This document shows positions 23,467 through 31,904 of a DNA stretch of 32,678 nucleotides, piece after piece. The number at the start of each line of letters is the position of its first letter. Within the stretch, counting starts at the first letter, position 1. The position numbers were made by a program, and so were the translations under genes. The stretch lies in assembly GCA_016936235.1 (NCBI GenBank), contig JAFGPK010000052.1, forward strand, positions 1 to 32,678. The letters are read 5' to 3'. The DNA comes from Candidatus Fermentibacteraceae bacterium (GTDB taxonomy: Bacteria; Fermentibacterota; Fermentibacteria; Fermentibacterales; JCC-6). Below the pieces are notes generated by a model, which was not told the origin of the DNA, did not search any database, and was given only the letters and a program-made list of their open reading frames with translations.

Positions 23467-25773
23467 ATGAATGATTCAGGTACTGTCCTGTCATACATGT
23501 CCGCAGAGGATATTCTCAGGGATTCCGACCAGCTGCTGCTCTTCATAAGCCGCAGCGGCAAGATAATACTCAACAACAGCAACGGCGGCTCTCTCCTCGG
23601 TTACCGGGAGGGTGAAATGGCCGGCATGAACTGGTTTGATGAGATCGTCTCCGAGTCCGTCCGGAACGAAGTCAGGGAAGGGTTCCGGGCAGCTCTCAGC
23701 GAGACCGGAGAACCTGACTTCATCCAGGAGTACCCGGTAGTGTCAGCCGACTCCACCGAGAGGGCCGGGTGTTTCCATAACAGGGTCATGAGGGACGAAG
23801 ACGGTATAGTGATGTGCATCCTTGTCTCGGGGCATCTTCAGGAGTCGCCGCCCGAGTACCCTGTTGAACTCGTAAGGGACGCCGGGCTGTACCGGAGCAT
23901 GATGAAGCAGTCGGTCCACGGTCTTCTGGTGATCCGCGACGACCCTCTCAGGATCGTTTATGCCGGCGAACACATGGGAAGGATCTGCGGTTACACTGAT
24001 GGTGAGCTGAAAGCCATGGCACCCGGGGAGATCGAGCAGCTCATCCATCAGGATTCCAGGACGGAACTCCTGGTAAGGGTGCGCGAGCAGCTGAAAGGCG
24101 TGGACGTGTCGGATACCATGGAGGTCAGGCTGAACACCAGGGATGGTGACAGCGCATGGGTCCTGATGCGAAGCACCCTGATGGAGTACGAGGAAGCCCC
24201 GGCGATCCAGATGGTCTGCATAGACATATCCATGACCAGAAGGACGATGGAGTTCCTGAGGGAGAGCGAGGAGAAGTACCGTACCCTGGTGGAGAACAGC
24301 AGCGACGCGATTGTGATCCACCGCGACGGCAGAATCGTCTTCGCCAACCGAACCGCCATGGAAATGACCGGCTACGAGGAGGAGGAACTCCTCGGGAACA
24401 GCATATTGAACTTCGTATCGCATGATTTCGAGGCCCTTGTCCTGAGGAACATGACGAACAGGATCTCCGGAAAGGAAGTACCCTCCATATACAACATCGA
24501 GGTTCTGCGGAATGACGGCGGCATCATTCCTGTGGAGATAAACGTCTCGGAGATACACTACGAGGGCGACAAGTCCTACATGGTCCTGATACGTGATCTC
24601 TCTGAGCGTCAGGAACTGGAGGGACAGCTGCGCCAGGCGCAGAAAATGGAGGCCGTCGGCCAGCTTGCCGGCGGTGTTGCGCATGATTTCAACAACATTC
24701 TGCAGGTGATTAACGGATACACGGAACTTGCGGAAACAGCCCTCGAGGAAGACCATCCTGTACGTGAGATGATAGACCAGATAGCCAAAGCGGGTGAGAG
24801 GGCGAGCGAACTGGTCAGACAGCTGCTGCTGTTCAGCCGGAACCAGATAATCGTGACCAGCATTCTTGACCTGAACCAGATAGTCTCCGAACACCTTTCC
24901 ATGCTCAAGAGGATCATAGGCGAGGATATCGTGATAGAATTCGCCTCCTCCCCGGAACCGATCTATGTCAACGCTGACCATTCAATGATGGGACAGATAC
25001 TGCTCAACATCTGCCTGAACGCGAGGGATGCCATGCCCGGCGGCGGAGACATAGTCGTCAGGACCGACAGGATCTACCTCAACAGCGAATTCTGCGAAAT
25101 GAACCCTTCCGCGAAGCCCGGCTACTTCGGAATGCTGTCAATCTCCGATTCGGGTCAGGGAATGGACGAGGACACTCTCGGCAGGATATTCGAACCCTTC
25201 TTCAGCACGAAGGGCATCACCGCGGGGACAGGTCTCGGGCTTTCAACCGTCTACGGGATAGTCACACAGCACGACGGGCTGATAAAGGCCGCCAGTGAAC
25301 CGGGCAGCGGGGCGACATTCAGCGTCTACCTTCCCGTTGCCGACCGGAACATCGAGATAGAGGAGATTCCCCAGGAGTACGAGCTGGAGGAGACCGCGTC
25401 ACTGACCGTAGTAATAGCGGAAGACGACGAGAACGTCAGGAACCTGACCTGCGAAGTCCTGTCTGAAGCCGGGCATGAGGTCATCACCGCCGCCGACGGC
25501 GGGGAAGCCGTTGTCCTGGTGAGTGATTCGCCGGACAGCGTGGACCTTGTGATACTTGATGCCGTGATGCCTGTGATGAACGGCTTCCTGGCGGCGGAGA
25601 AGATCCGGGAAATCAGACCCGAGATGCCCATCATCTTCTGCAGCGGATACAGCAGGGAGAAGAGCAGCGAGAGCATCGGCAGGTTCAAGGAGTACTCGAG
25701 GTTCCTTCTCAAACCCTATTCCATGTCGCAGCTGATGACGGCGATGAACGAACTTCTGTCGGAGAAACACTAA
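23467..25773 (+). CDS. Soluble PAS hybrid histidine kinase with receiver domain
   Basis: A 768-residue two-component sensor without transmembrane helices. ATG 23467 has only a weak ribosome site (AGGAATTGAC). Order: PAS 1 (about 18-125), PAS 2 (about 140-260), PAS 3 (about 268-385), phosphoacceptor domain with His406 in GGVAHDFNNIL, HATPase (N box ICLNARDAMPGGG from about 515, SDSGQGM, FEPFFSTK, GTGLGL 587-592), and receiver domain with Asp698 in LVILDAVMP and a KPYS lysine. It is a relative of the kinase at 14891 with the same plan, though the PAS regions differ. No cognate output gene is adjacent. The exported chalcone-isomerase-fold gene starts 15 bases later and may be co-transcribed. Signal unknown. 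Confidence 0.93.
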   Translation: MNDSGTVLSYMSAEDILRDSDQLLLFISRSGKIILNNSNGGSLLGYREGEMAGMNWFDEIVSESVRNEVREGFRAALSETGEPDFIQEYPVVSADSTERAGCFHNRVMRDEDGIVMCILVSGHLQESPPEYPVELVRDAGLYRSMMKQSVHGLLVIRDDPLRIVYAGEHMGRICGYTDGELKAMAPGEIEQLIHQDSRTELLVRVREQLKGVDVSDTMEVRLNTRDGDSAWVLMRSTLMEYEEAPAIQMVCIDISMTRRTMEFLRESEEKYRTLVENSSDAIVIHRDGRIVFANRTAMEMTGYEEEELLGNSILNFVSHDFEALVLRNMTNRISGKEVPSIYNIEVLRNDGGIIPVEINVSEIHYEGDKSYMVLIRDLSERQELEGQLRQAQKMEAVGQLAGGVAHDFNNILQVINGYTELAETALEEDHPVREMIDQIAKAGERASELVRQLLLFSRNQIIVTSILDLNQIVSEHLSMLKRIIGEDIVIEFASSPEPIYVNADHSMMGQILLNICLNARDAMPGGGDIVVRTDRIYLNSEFCEMNPSAKPGYFGMLSISDSGQGMDEDTLGRIFEPFFSTKGITAGTGLGLSTVYGIVTQHDGLIKAASEPGSGATFSVYLPVADRNIEIEEIPQEYELEETASLTVVIAEDDENVRNLTCEVLSEAGHEVITAADGGEAVVLVSDSPDSVDLVILDAVMPVMNGFLAAEKIREIRPEMPIIFCSGYSREKSSESIGRFKEYSRFLLKPYSMSQLMTAMNELLSEKH

Positions 25774-25787
25774 TACAGGGGGGCATG

Positions 25788-26357
25788 ATGAATCCAAGAG
25801 CCTCAGTCGCAGTGATCATTCTACTGCTGGCGATCTCGGCGGTCACTTTTTCCATGGAGAAGGATGGTGTCACCTACCCTGACCGGATAACGGTCAACGG
25901 TGCGGAGCTGTTGCTGAACGGACTCGGGACCAGGGAGGCGACAATCTTCAAGGTCAACGTATATGTAGCGGCCCTTTATCTCGAGAACCCTTCCAGCGAC
26001 GGCTACGCAATATGCAGTTCTGAGGAGACCAGGCGCCTTATCCTTCACTTCGTCCGGGACGTGGGAGAGTCGGACATCGCATCCGCCTGGGCTGAGGGAT
26101 TCATGAAGAACGCCGGCGACGACCTCCCCGATTATGAGGACCGGATCATCACCCTCAACTCATGGATGAGCCAGATGAACGACGGTGAACAGATGATGTT
26201 CACCTACGTTCCGGGCAGCGGGCTCGAGGTCTCGGTAAAGGGCTCTGTACAGGGGACGATCGAGGGCAGTGATTTCGCCTCTGTCTTCTTCTCCATCTGG
26301 CTCGGGGACCATCCGCCCAACGGAGGTCTTCGCGACGGCCTGCTGGGGCTGGATTAG
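25788..26357 (+). CDS. Exported chalcone-isomerase-fold (CHI-like) protein
   Basis: A 189-residue exported protein with a signal peptide (ASVAVIILLLAISAVTFS) and a mature part typical of the bacterial chalcone isomerase-like family: PDRITVNGAELLLNGLGTREA, TIFKVNVYVAALYLENPS, and LHFVRDVGESDIASAWAEGF with NGGLRDGLLG at the end. The family is common as single periplasmic proteins without the catalytic residues of plant chalcone isomerases, and probably binds fatty-acid-like ligands; a catalytic role is doubtful here too. Two ATGs (25785, 25788) are possible; 25788 has better spacing from AGGGGGG. It follows the hybrid kinase by 14 bases, so the two are likely in one operon. Confidence 0.82.
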   Translation: MNPRASVAVIILLLAISAVTFSMEKDGVTYPDRITVNGAELLLNGLGTREATIFKVNVYVAALYLENPSSDGYAICSSEETRRLILHFVRDVGESDIASAWAEGFMKNAGDDLPDYEDRIITLNSWMSQMNDGEQMMFTYVPGSGLEVSVKGSVQGTIEGSDFASVFFSIWLGDHPPNGGLRDGLLGLD

Positions 26358-26439
26358 CATTCCATCCGCTGAACTGGATGGCCGGGTCCCGCATGGATGA
26401 CATGGAGGAGGAATCCTTCAGCCCCGCCGCCAGGAAGAA

Positions 26440-27210
26440 ATGAAGACCGCCCGTTTCAGAGACTGCATGAGAAAGGAGATCCTGGAGCTTTTCGAGCCCC
26501 GGCCATGGGTCCGCGCCATCTGGGAGGGGGGTTCCGCCGCCACAGGATTTCTCGACGAGTATTCGGATCTGGACCTCGCGATGGTGGTGGAGGATGACCT
26601 CATAGAAGAGGCGTTTCTGACCTTCGAGGGATACCTGGAGGAAGAGTACGGGATAGAGTACAGAATGCGGCTTCCCGAACCGACCTGGCACGGGCACAGC
26701 CAGAGTTTCTATTTCATAGGTGGATGTCCTCCGCTGTTCTACATCGATTTCCTCGTGGAGAAGCTCTCATCCGGGGACAGGCTTCTGGAGACCGACAGAC
26801 ATGGCAATGCCTGTATATGGCTGAACAGGGACGGAGTCCTTGCACCGGCTCCTTCCCGGCCCGATGAGCTGGAGGAGCGCAGATCCGGTTTTCTGGAGAA
26901 TATCCGGGTCTCATTCCCGCTTGTTGTGACCGAGGTGCGGAAGCAGATAGCGAGAGGAAAACCCATCGATTCAATCGCACAGCACCAGCGGTTCGTAACC
27001 GGAAGGCTCGCTGGTCTGCTCAACCTCAGGTACAGGCCCTCTAGGTTCGATTTCGGGATCAGGTATGCGGAGAGAGCCTATCCTCCCGAAGTCAACCGGC
27101 GGCTGGAGCAACTCCTTTACATACGCAGCTCGGAGGACCTGGAACCAGCCTTCGAGAGGGCCGTGCGATGGGCCGCCGAGCTTCTGGAGGAACTCACCTT
27201 ACAGCAGTGA
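26440..27210 (+). CDS. Nucleotidyltransferase-fold protein (aminoglycoside adenylyltransferase-like)
   Basis: A 256-residue cytoplasmic protein of the nucleotidyltransferase superfamily. The active-site pattern is complete: GGS (30-32), Asp43-Leu-Asp45 in DEYSDLDLAMVV, and Asp103 in FYIDFLVE. The C-terminal half is helical with RKQIARGKPIDSIAQHQRFVTGRLAGLLNLRYRP, similar to the accessory domain of aminoglycoside adenylyltransferase-like enzymes. It could modify an antibiotic, a tRNA or a protein; there is no HEPN-type or toxin partner adjacent, so a MNT antitoxin is less likely. ATG 26440 has AGGAAGAA directly before it. Neighbours give no clear substrate. No sign of horizontal transfer is seen in base use. 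Confidence 0.8.
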   Translation: MKTARFRDCMRKEILELFEPRPWVRAIWEGGSAATGFLDEYSDLDLAMVVEDDLIEEAFLTFEGYLEEEYGIEYRMRLPEPTWHGHSQSFYFIGGCPPLFYIDFLVEKLSSGDRLLETDRHGNACIWLNRDGVLAPAPSRPDELEERRSGFLENIRVSFPLVVTEVRKQIARGKPIDSIAQHQRFVTGRLAGLLNLRYRPSRFDFGIRYAERAYPPEVNRRLEQLLYIRSSEDLEPAFERAVRWAAELLEELTLQQ

Positions 27211-27265
27211 TACCGGCTCCTTCGATCCTGACGGAGAGGCAGCCCCATATCAGTGCCGGGTTATG

Positions 27266-27496
27266 TCACTCCGGAATGCTGATACTTGAATCTACTCTCT
27301 CGAGGGCGCTGTCGCTCCACTCCACGAGCATTCGCGTGAGCCTGCACCAGAAATCGACGTTCATCCTCCTGGTCTGCGCCCGAAGCGAATCCTCCTCGAT
27401 CCCCTCGAGGTGCTGCAGGTTCTCATAATAATCCGGAAGCCTGGACTTGTGATAATCCAGGTGCTCCCGGAGAGAATCAATCCTCGGCCAGGACAA
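27266..27496 (-). CDS. Small helical protein of unknown function
   Basis: A possible 76-residue protein starting at TTG 27496, inside the last 20 bases of the channel gene, with AAAAGGA eight bases upstream, a typical arrangement for translational coupling. The sequence is charged and helical, with three tryptophans and no signal peptide: RIDSLREHLDYHKSRLPDYY, then EEDSLRAQTRRMNVDFWCRL. Its codon use resembles that of neighbours. It has no recognised domain. It might act with the channel protein. The lack of an ATG start and homologues makes it moderately uncertain. Confidence 0.5.
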   Translation of the reverse strand: MSWPRIDSLREHLDYHKSRLPDYYENLQHLEGIEEDSLRAQTRRMNVDFWCRLTRMLVEWSDSALERVDSSISIPE

Positions 27497-29366
27497 CTAT
27501 CATGTCCTTTTCGCCGAAGGTCACCGTATCGCTCTTATCCGGGTTCACCACCACGCCGTACGAGCTTTCCGCATTGTCCTTCAGTCTGTATATGCGATAT
27601 CCTATGGCTACCTCATTCCTCTTGGCGGCGCTTTCGATGACTGTATAGAAGTTCAACGGGACATCGGTTGCGACGTACCTCTGGACCGGCTTCAGGTATA
27701 TCTCGGATCCCTCGGGATCGAAGAGGTCCCAGAAGACACCGCTCAGGTACCGGTTCTCCGATATCTGGGTCAGCAGAAGGCTGAGCATCTGATCGCTGAC
27801 GATGTAGTCGTCGGCTCCTGTAACCTCTGCCAGGTTACGGTTCCTGATGTCCTTCATCTCGCTGACTATGGAGTACTCCCCGCCGAGTCCCTCGGTGATG
27901 TCGCGGATGTGAAGCAGGGTCATGAGCGTGGTCGAATCCGCTTCCTGGGCTTCCATGGAATCGGTGTAGCAGAGGATGATGATGTGGTCGTAACTCTCTA
28001 TGCTGAGACCCTCCAGCACCTTACGGTCCGTGGTGCTGGCGGGGGTGTACTCCAGCTGCAGGTTATCCAGACTGAAGACCTGGTTCTGGAAACCGCACAT
28101 GTGCTCGTTCGCTACCACCTTTATGAAAGAACCGGGCATAATGTAGTTGTCCAGCTCCCTAATGATGATGGGGGCCCGCCAGTTCCAGCCCAGCATGATG
28201 ATCCTCGCAGGCGACCTGTCCTCGATGTGATCGGTCCGGATGGCATCTGCTTTGATATCGAACCCGGTCCTTCCGGACAGGATGATCGTATCATCATCCT
28301 CCGAGATGGCGATGATGGAATCGTCATCCTTCATGACCCTGTCCATCGGCGCGTTGAGTATGGGGAGCTCTCCTGAGGGCATCACCCCGATGACGCTGCT
28401 GGTCTCGTACATTGAGAGGACCTCCCTGAAGGTCCTGCCCGAAAGGGATGGTTCGGAATGGAAGTATATCTCATCCCCGCCGTAATCCATCAGTTCCTGA
28501 TAGACAACGGAAAGGCCTGACTGAAGCGCGGTCTGGGCCGCCATCCTGGCGACCAGATCGCCGGCAAGTACTATCTCCGCCTTGTCCCTGCCCGCAATGT
28601 GAGCCACCTGCACGTTCTCGGGATCCCGGATCAGCGCTACTATGTTGAGGTCAAGCGGCGCCAGCAGCGGATTGTTGACTATGGCCAGCATTATCTTGAT
28701 CACCTCGGGGTCGGGATTGTCCCCCTCGGGTGAGAGTATGATTATGGACTTTGAGGTCTCCAGGCTCATTATCCCCAGATCGGCGGGTTCCATGGGGTTT
28801 CCGGTCCTGCAGACCACCCTCGTATTCCTGGTGGAGGATATCTTGCCCCTTATCTCGTCCTCCATCTCCACCTTGTCCATTTCCGCCATTATGGCCACAC
28901 ACGGGTTCTTCTGGTTCTCGTTGGCTATCGTCAGCTCGGAGATGATTGTGAACACCTGCTCCGACCAGCCGAGGACAACCGTATGACCCTCCTCGACAAC
29001 CTTGGACCTGCCCTTGCGCAAAGACTCCAGCTTGGCTTCAAGACTGGTGGTCACAATACCTATCAGCGCGCTGATGATGAAGATACCCCCCAGGGTGACG
29101 CACAGCATCGCCAGCAGGAACAGGGTATCCCCCTCGTCGCCTCCCATTGTCCCCGGATCGAGGGTCCTCATCAGGCTCATCCATGTCATCTGTACGAAAC
29201 CCTCGTCACCGGGGGCTGTCCTGGTCAACAGGACCACTACGGAGAAGAACACTATGAGGATTATTGAAAGAACCCCCAGCCAGAGTATCAGACCGGAGGT
29301 GCCGCGGGACATCATGCTGTCAAATGCGTAGCTGATCTTATCCCTTAGACTGTACTTGTTCTGCAT
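27477..29366 (-). CDS. CASTOR/POLLUX-like ion channel with RCK-type domains
   Basis: A 629-residue membrane protein related to the CASTOR/POLLUX (DMI1) channel family, known from plant nuclear envelopes and found in many bacteria. Two hydrophobic segments (about 24-48 and 82-108) flank a pore-like loop (TWMSLMRTLDPGTMGGDEGD, 61-80), which lacks the TVGYG filter of potassium channels. The long cytoplasmic part has an RCK-like start GHTVVLGWSEQVFTIISELT (127-146) and a second such block near residue 390 (ARIIMLGWNWRAPIIIRELDN), so a tetrameric or octameric gating ring is expected. Ion choice is unknown; K+ or Ca2+ are possible. Start is ATG 29366. It is divergent from nifS with paired palindromes between. 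Confidence 0.85.
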   Translation of the reverse strand: MQNKYSLRDKISYAFDSMMSRGTSGLILWLGVLSIILIVFFSVVVLLTRTAPGDEGFVQMTWMSLMRTLDPGTMGGDEGDTLFLLAMLCVTLGGIFIISALIGIVTTSLEAKLESLRKGRSKVVEEGHTVVLGWSEQVFTIISELTIANENQKNPCVAIMAEMDKVEMEDEIRGKISSTRNTRVVCRTGNPMEPADLGIMSLETSKSIIILSPEGDNPDPEVIKIMLAIVNNPLLAPLDLNIVALIRDPENVQVAHIAGRDKAEIVLAGDLVARMAAQTALQSGLSVVYQELMDYGGDEIYFHSEPSLSGRTFREVLSMYETSSVIGVMPSGELPILNAPMDRVMKDDDSIIAISEDDDTIILSGRTGFDIKADAIRTDHIEDRSPARIIMLGWNWRAPIIIRELDNYIMPGSFIKVVANEHMCGFQNQVFSLDNLQLEYTPASTTDRKVLEGLSIESYDHIIILCYTDSMEAQEADSTTLMTLLHIRDITEGLGGEYSIVSEMKDIRNRNLAEVTGADDYIVSDQMLSLLLTQISENRYLSGVFWDLFDPEGSEIYLKPVQRYVATDVPLNFYTVIESAAKRNEVAIGYRIYRLKDNAESSYGVVVNPDKSDTVTFGEKDMIVVLAED

Positions 29367-29439
29367 ATCCCGCCCCGTTCATGCTGCCTGCCGTTAGGGT
29401 GACCTGCTCCGGCCTCCCGGTGCCCCTTGAGGAGGATCC

Positions 29440-29461
29440 GTTCCCGGAACCTTACCGGTAA
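29440..29461. promoter_or_regulatory. Two adjacent palindromes between the channel gene and nifS
   Basis: GTTCC-C-GGAAC (29440-29450) and TTACCGGTAA (29452-29461) are perfect inverted repeats side by side. They lie just downstream of the possible channel promoter -10 box (29467-29462, minus strand) and about 75 bases from the channel start codon, so they could be an operator. They may equally be a chance pair. Confidence 0.35.
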
Positions 29462-29490
29462 ACTATGTTTCAAGGCAAGTGAGGAATCAA
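29462..29490 (-). promoter_or_regulatory. Possible promoter of the channel gene
   Basis: On the minus strand TTGATT (29490-29485) and CATAGT (29467-29462), each four of six, are 17 bases apart. Transcription would start around 29455, inside the second palindrome. The boxes are weak. Confidence 0.3.
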
Positions 29491-29591
29491 TGATATGGAA
29501 CCATCGGGATTCGTTTGCGTTTGGCAACTGATGAGCACATAGTTCGAGAAGGCATGGGGCAGTTGCCCGTCCCGAGGAACACGGAGGCATG

Positions 29592-30776
29592 ATGAACAGG
29601 ATCTATTTCGACCACAACGCTACCACGCCTCTCCATCCCGAGGTCAGAAAGGCCATAACCGGCGCCATGGACACATTCGGAAATCCTTCCAGCCTGCATG
29701 AGGATGGAAGGGAGGCCAGAGCACTTGTCGAGGATGCCAGGGAGAAGGTGGCGGCGCTGATCAACGCAGAGCCGGAGGAGATAATGTTCGTGGGCAGCGG
29801 CTCGGAGGGGAACAACACAGTGCTCTCCATCATGAGCTGCACCGGCGCCCAGTGCGGCATGCACCCACCCGTCAACAGCCAGCTTGTGGTCTCCACGATA
29901 GAACATCCCTGCATTCTCGAGACTTCCAGGTGCCTTGAGAACAGGGGGATCGGAGTAAGGAGGGTGGGAGTTGACGGCCGGGGCCTGCTGAGGATGGATG
30001 AACTTGAAGAAGCCCTGGAGAGCGACACCTCCCTGGTTTCCATCATGATGGTGAACAACGAGACGGGCTCGATCCAGGACATTCCCCGGGCCGTCGAGCT
30101 TGCCCATGCCGCAGGAGCCCTGTTCCACACCGACGCTGTTCAGGCGGTGGGAAAGCTGCCCGTGGATGTGAAGGAACTTGATGTGGATTTCCTAACCATA
30201 TCCGCCCATAAGATATACGGTCCAAAGGGCGCGGGTGCCCTCTTCGTCAGGAAGGGCACACCCTTCTGCCCCCTGATAAGGGGCGGACACCAGGAGATGG
30301 GCAGGAGGGCCGGGACGGAGAACACCCTGGGGATCGTGGGCCTGGGAAGGGCTGCGGAGCTCAGGGCCCTGGAAATGGATGCTGAGGAAGAGAGGCTGGC
30401 CCGGCTCAACCTGCTGCTCAGGGATGGCATAGAGGACCGGATAGAGAATACTCACTTCAACAGTTTCCCGGAATTCTGCCTGCCGTCAACCCTCAACGTC
30501 TCCTTCCTCGGAGTGGAAGGCGAAGCCCTCCTCCTCTACCTCGACATGGAGGGTATTGAGGTCTCCACCGGCTCCGCATGCGCCTCCGGCTCCCTGGACC
30601 CGTCACATGTGCTTCTGGAGATGGACCTGCCTGTGGAATACAGCCACGGATCCCTCAGGATGAGCATGGGAAGGTCGACCACCGAGGAGGAAGTACTGCG
30701 CGTGGTCGAGGTTCTGCCTGGCATAGTCGAAAGACTCAGAATGATGTCCACCGCTTACGACGGGAGCTGTCGATGA
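29592..30776 (+). CDS. nifS: NifS-like cysteine desulfurase
   Basis: A 394-residue PLP enzyme releasing sulfur from cysteine as a persulfide for iron-sulfur cluster assembly. ATG 29592 is preferred over ATG 29589 because GGAGG (29583-29587) is four bases before it. The N-terminal MNRIYFDHNATTPLHP is standard, with GNPSSLHEDGREA; the PLP lysine is Lys207 (SAHKIYGPKG), with His-Thr-Asp-Ala-Val-Gln at 179-184; the catalytic cysteine is Cys330 in STGSACASGSLDPSHV. The long loop with the cysteine places it in the NifS/IscS group, not SufS. It overlaps nifU by ATGA, which favours a NifS-NifU pair. No nitrogenase gene is seen, so it is likely the general cluster system, or one for the iron-sulfur proteins of the Hdr locus. 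Confidence 0.95.
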   Translation: MNRIYFDHNATTPLHPEVRKAITGAMDTFGNPSSLHEDGREARALVEDAREKVAALINAEPEEIMFVGSGSEGNNTVLSIMSCTGAQCGMHPPVNSQLVVSTIEHPCILETSRCLENRGIGVRRVGVDGRGLLRMDELEEALESDTSLVSIMMVNNETGSIQDIPRAVELAHAAGALFHTDAVQAVGKLPVDVKELDVDFLTISAHKIYGPKGAGALFVRKGTPFCPLIRGGHQEMGRRAGTENTLGIVGLGRAAELRALEMDAEEERLARLNLLLRDGIEDRIENTHFNSFPEFCLPSTLNVSFLGVEGEALLLYLDMEGIEVSTGSACASGSLDPSHVLLEMDLPVEYSHGSLRMSMGRSTTEEEVLRVVEVLPGIVERLRMMSTAYDGSCR

Positions 30777-31417
30777 GTTCCTGGCTGTACTCCGACAAGG
30801 TAAAGGCCCATTTCATGGACCCGAAGAACATAATGTTCGACGATGAAGGCTTCGAATACGACGCAGTGGGGACCACGGGCAACATAAAGTGCGGCGACGA
30901 GATGACGTTCTACCTCAAGATAGATCCTGAAACCCTGACTGTTACCGACTGCCGCTGGAAGACCTTCGGCTGCGCCAGCGCCATCGCAAGCACTTCCGTC
31001 CTCTCCGAGATGATCAAGGGCATGAAGCTGGACGACGCGTACAGCATTTCCAACGTCGACATAATGAAGGAGCTGGGCGGACTCCCTGAGAACAAGGTCC
31101 ACTGCTCGGTGCTGGGTGACAAGGCCCTCCAGAAGGCGATTGACAATTACTACCGCTCCCGGGGTATGGATGACAGGGTCCATGAAACGGAATCAAGGAT
31201 AATCTGCCGGTGCCTGAACGTATCAGAAGAGGAGATCGAGCACGCGGTCCTCGAGGGCGCCCGCAACTACTACCAGCTGCAGGAGATGACCAAGGTGGGC
31301 ACCTCCTGCGGACAATGCGAGGAGGAGGCCAGGGAACGGCTGGCCTTCTATATCGAAAAGCACTTCGGCAACGACTCGAAAGATTCTGCACAGGGCCGAA
31401 AGCTCCCAGGGAGGTAA
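30773..31417 (+). CDS. nifU: NifU-like iron-sulfur scaffold (IscU domain plus BFD-type [2Fe-2S] domain)
   Basis: A 214-residue scaffold protein on which clusters are built from NifS sulfur. ATG 30773 overlaps the nifS stop. The IscU-type domain has the three cysteine ligands Cys40 (NIKCGDEM, with Asp42), Cys67 (FGCASAIASTSV) and Cys111 (HCSVLG). The second domain, a BFD-like [2Fe-2S] unit, has C145xC147 and C179xxC182. The third, Nfu domain of full NifU is missing and the protein ends with a short polar tail, so it is the two-domain form seen in many anaerobes. No frameshift is evident; a following gene begins two bases after the stop. Confidence 0.93.
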   Translation: MSSWLYSDKVKAHFMDPKNIMFDDEGFEYDAVGTTGNIKCGDEMTFYLKIDPETLTVTDCRWKTFGCASAIASTSVLSEMIKGMKLDDAYSISNVDIMKELGGLPENKVHCSVLGDKALQKAIDNYYRSRGMDDRVHETESRIICRCLNVSEEEIEHAVLEGARNYYQLQEMTKVGTSCGQCEEEARERLAFYIEKHFGNDSKDSAQGRKLPGR

Positions 31418-31418
31418 A

Positions 31419-31841
31419 ATGATGCTGCTGCTGGCCGTTCTCATAGCCATAGCTCCCGGTGACCTCACCGGCTTCTGGAACTCGGAACCGGACCTTGACG
31501 ACGGATACGGAAGCTGCTACTTCTTCTGGGAATCCGGGGAGTACGCATACCTGCGTTCCGTCAACGAGGGGATCGTTTACATCGGCGACTGGCACCTCGC
31601 CTCAGACGAGCTGGTGCTAAGCAGGCGCGACGCAATCCTCATCGACGGCACTCCGGTGAACATGGGCCCGAGGGAGATATCCCTCACGCTGACCGTTCCG
31701 CGGGGGAAGGCAGGCTGCGTCCTGCTCGACGGCGACCTTTTCTACCTTCTGGGTGCGGACCCGGATGAAGCCGTAATAAGTCTTGTGCCCACCTGGGGCA
31801 TGACCGCCGCTGAAAGCGAGGCCTTCTCCACCTACGACTGA
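31419..31841 (+). CDS. Small exported protein of unknown function
   Basis: A 140-residue protein with a short signal-like N-terminus (MMLLLAVLIAIAPG), followed by a beta-rich part: GFWNSEPDLDDGYGSCYFFWESGEYAYLR (first half), then IGDWHLASDELVLSRRD and GKAGCVLLDGDLFYLLG. The pattern GxWxxxx...YYFxxxGxY.......GxWxxxxxxLxL resembles lipocalin-like or copper-resistance NlpE-like small barrels, but no family can be named. GGGAGG precedes two ATGs at 31419 and 31422. It begins two bases after the nifU stop, so co-transcription is likely although a role in cluster assembly is not supported. The signal segment has no positive charge, so export is not certain. Confidence 0.65.
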   Translation: MMLLLAVLIAIAPGDLTGFWNSEPDLDDGYGSCYFFWESGEYAYLRSVNEGIVYIGDWHLASDELVLSRRDAILIDGTPVNMGPREISLTLTVPRGKAGCVLLDGDLFYLLGADPDEAVISLVPTWGMTAAESEAFSTYD

Positions 31842-31904
31842 GACGGGGACGGAGGGTTTTTATTCACTCAGTTCCTGTAAACCGTCCCTGAGGCGGGGTC
31901 CGGG

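Noticed and set aside
23743-24981. A 412-codon minus-strand frame over the hybrid kinase gene
   Set aside because: The plus strand encodes well-conserved PAS and kinase motifs across the same bases; the reverse frame has no motif.
31845-31900. GGGACGG/CCGTCCC repeats and a T-run, considered as a terminator
   Set aside because: The arms are almost 30 bases apart and the T-run lies inside the loop, so no proper hairpin-T tract forms on either strand.
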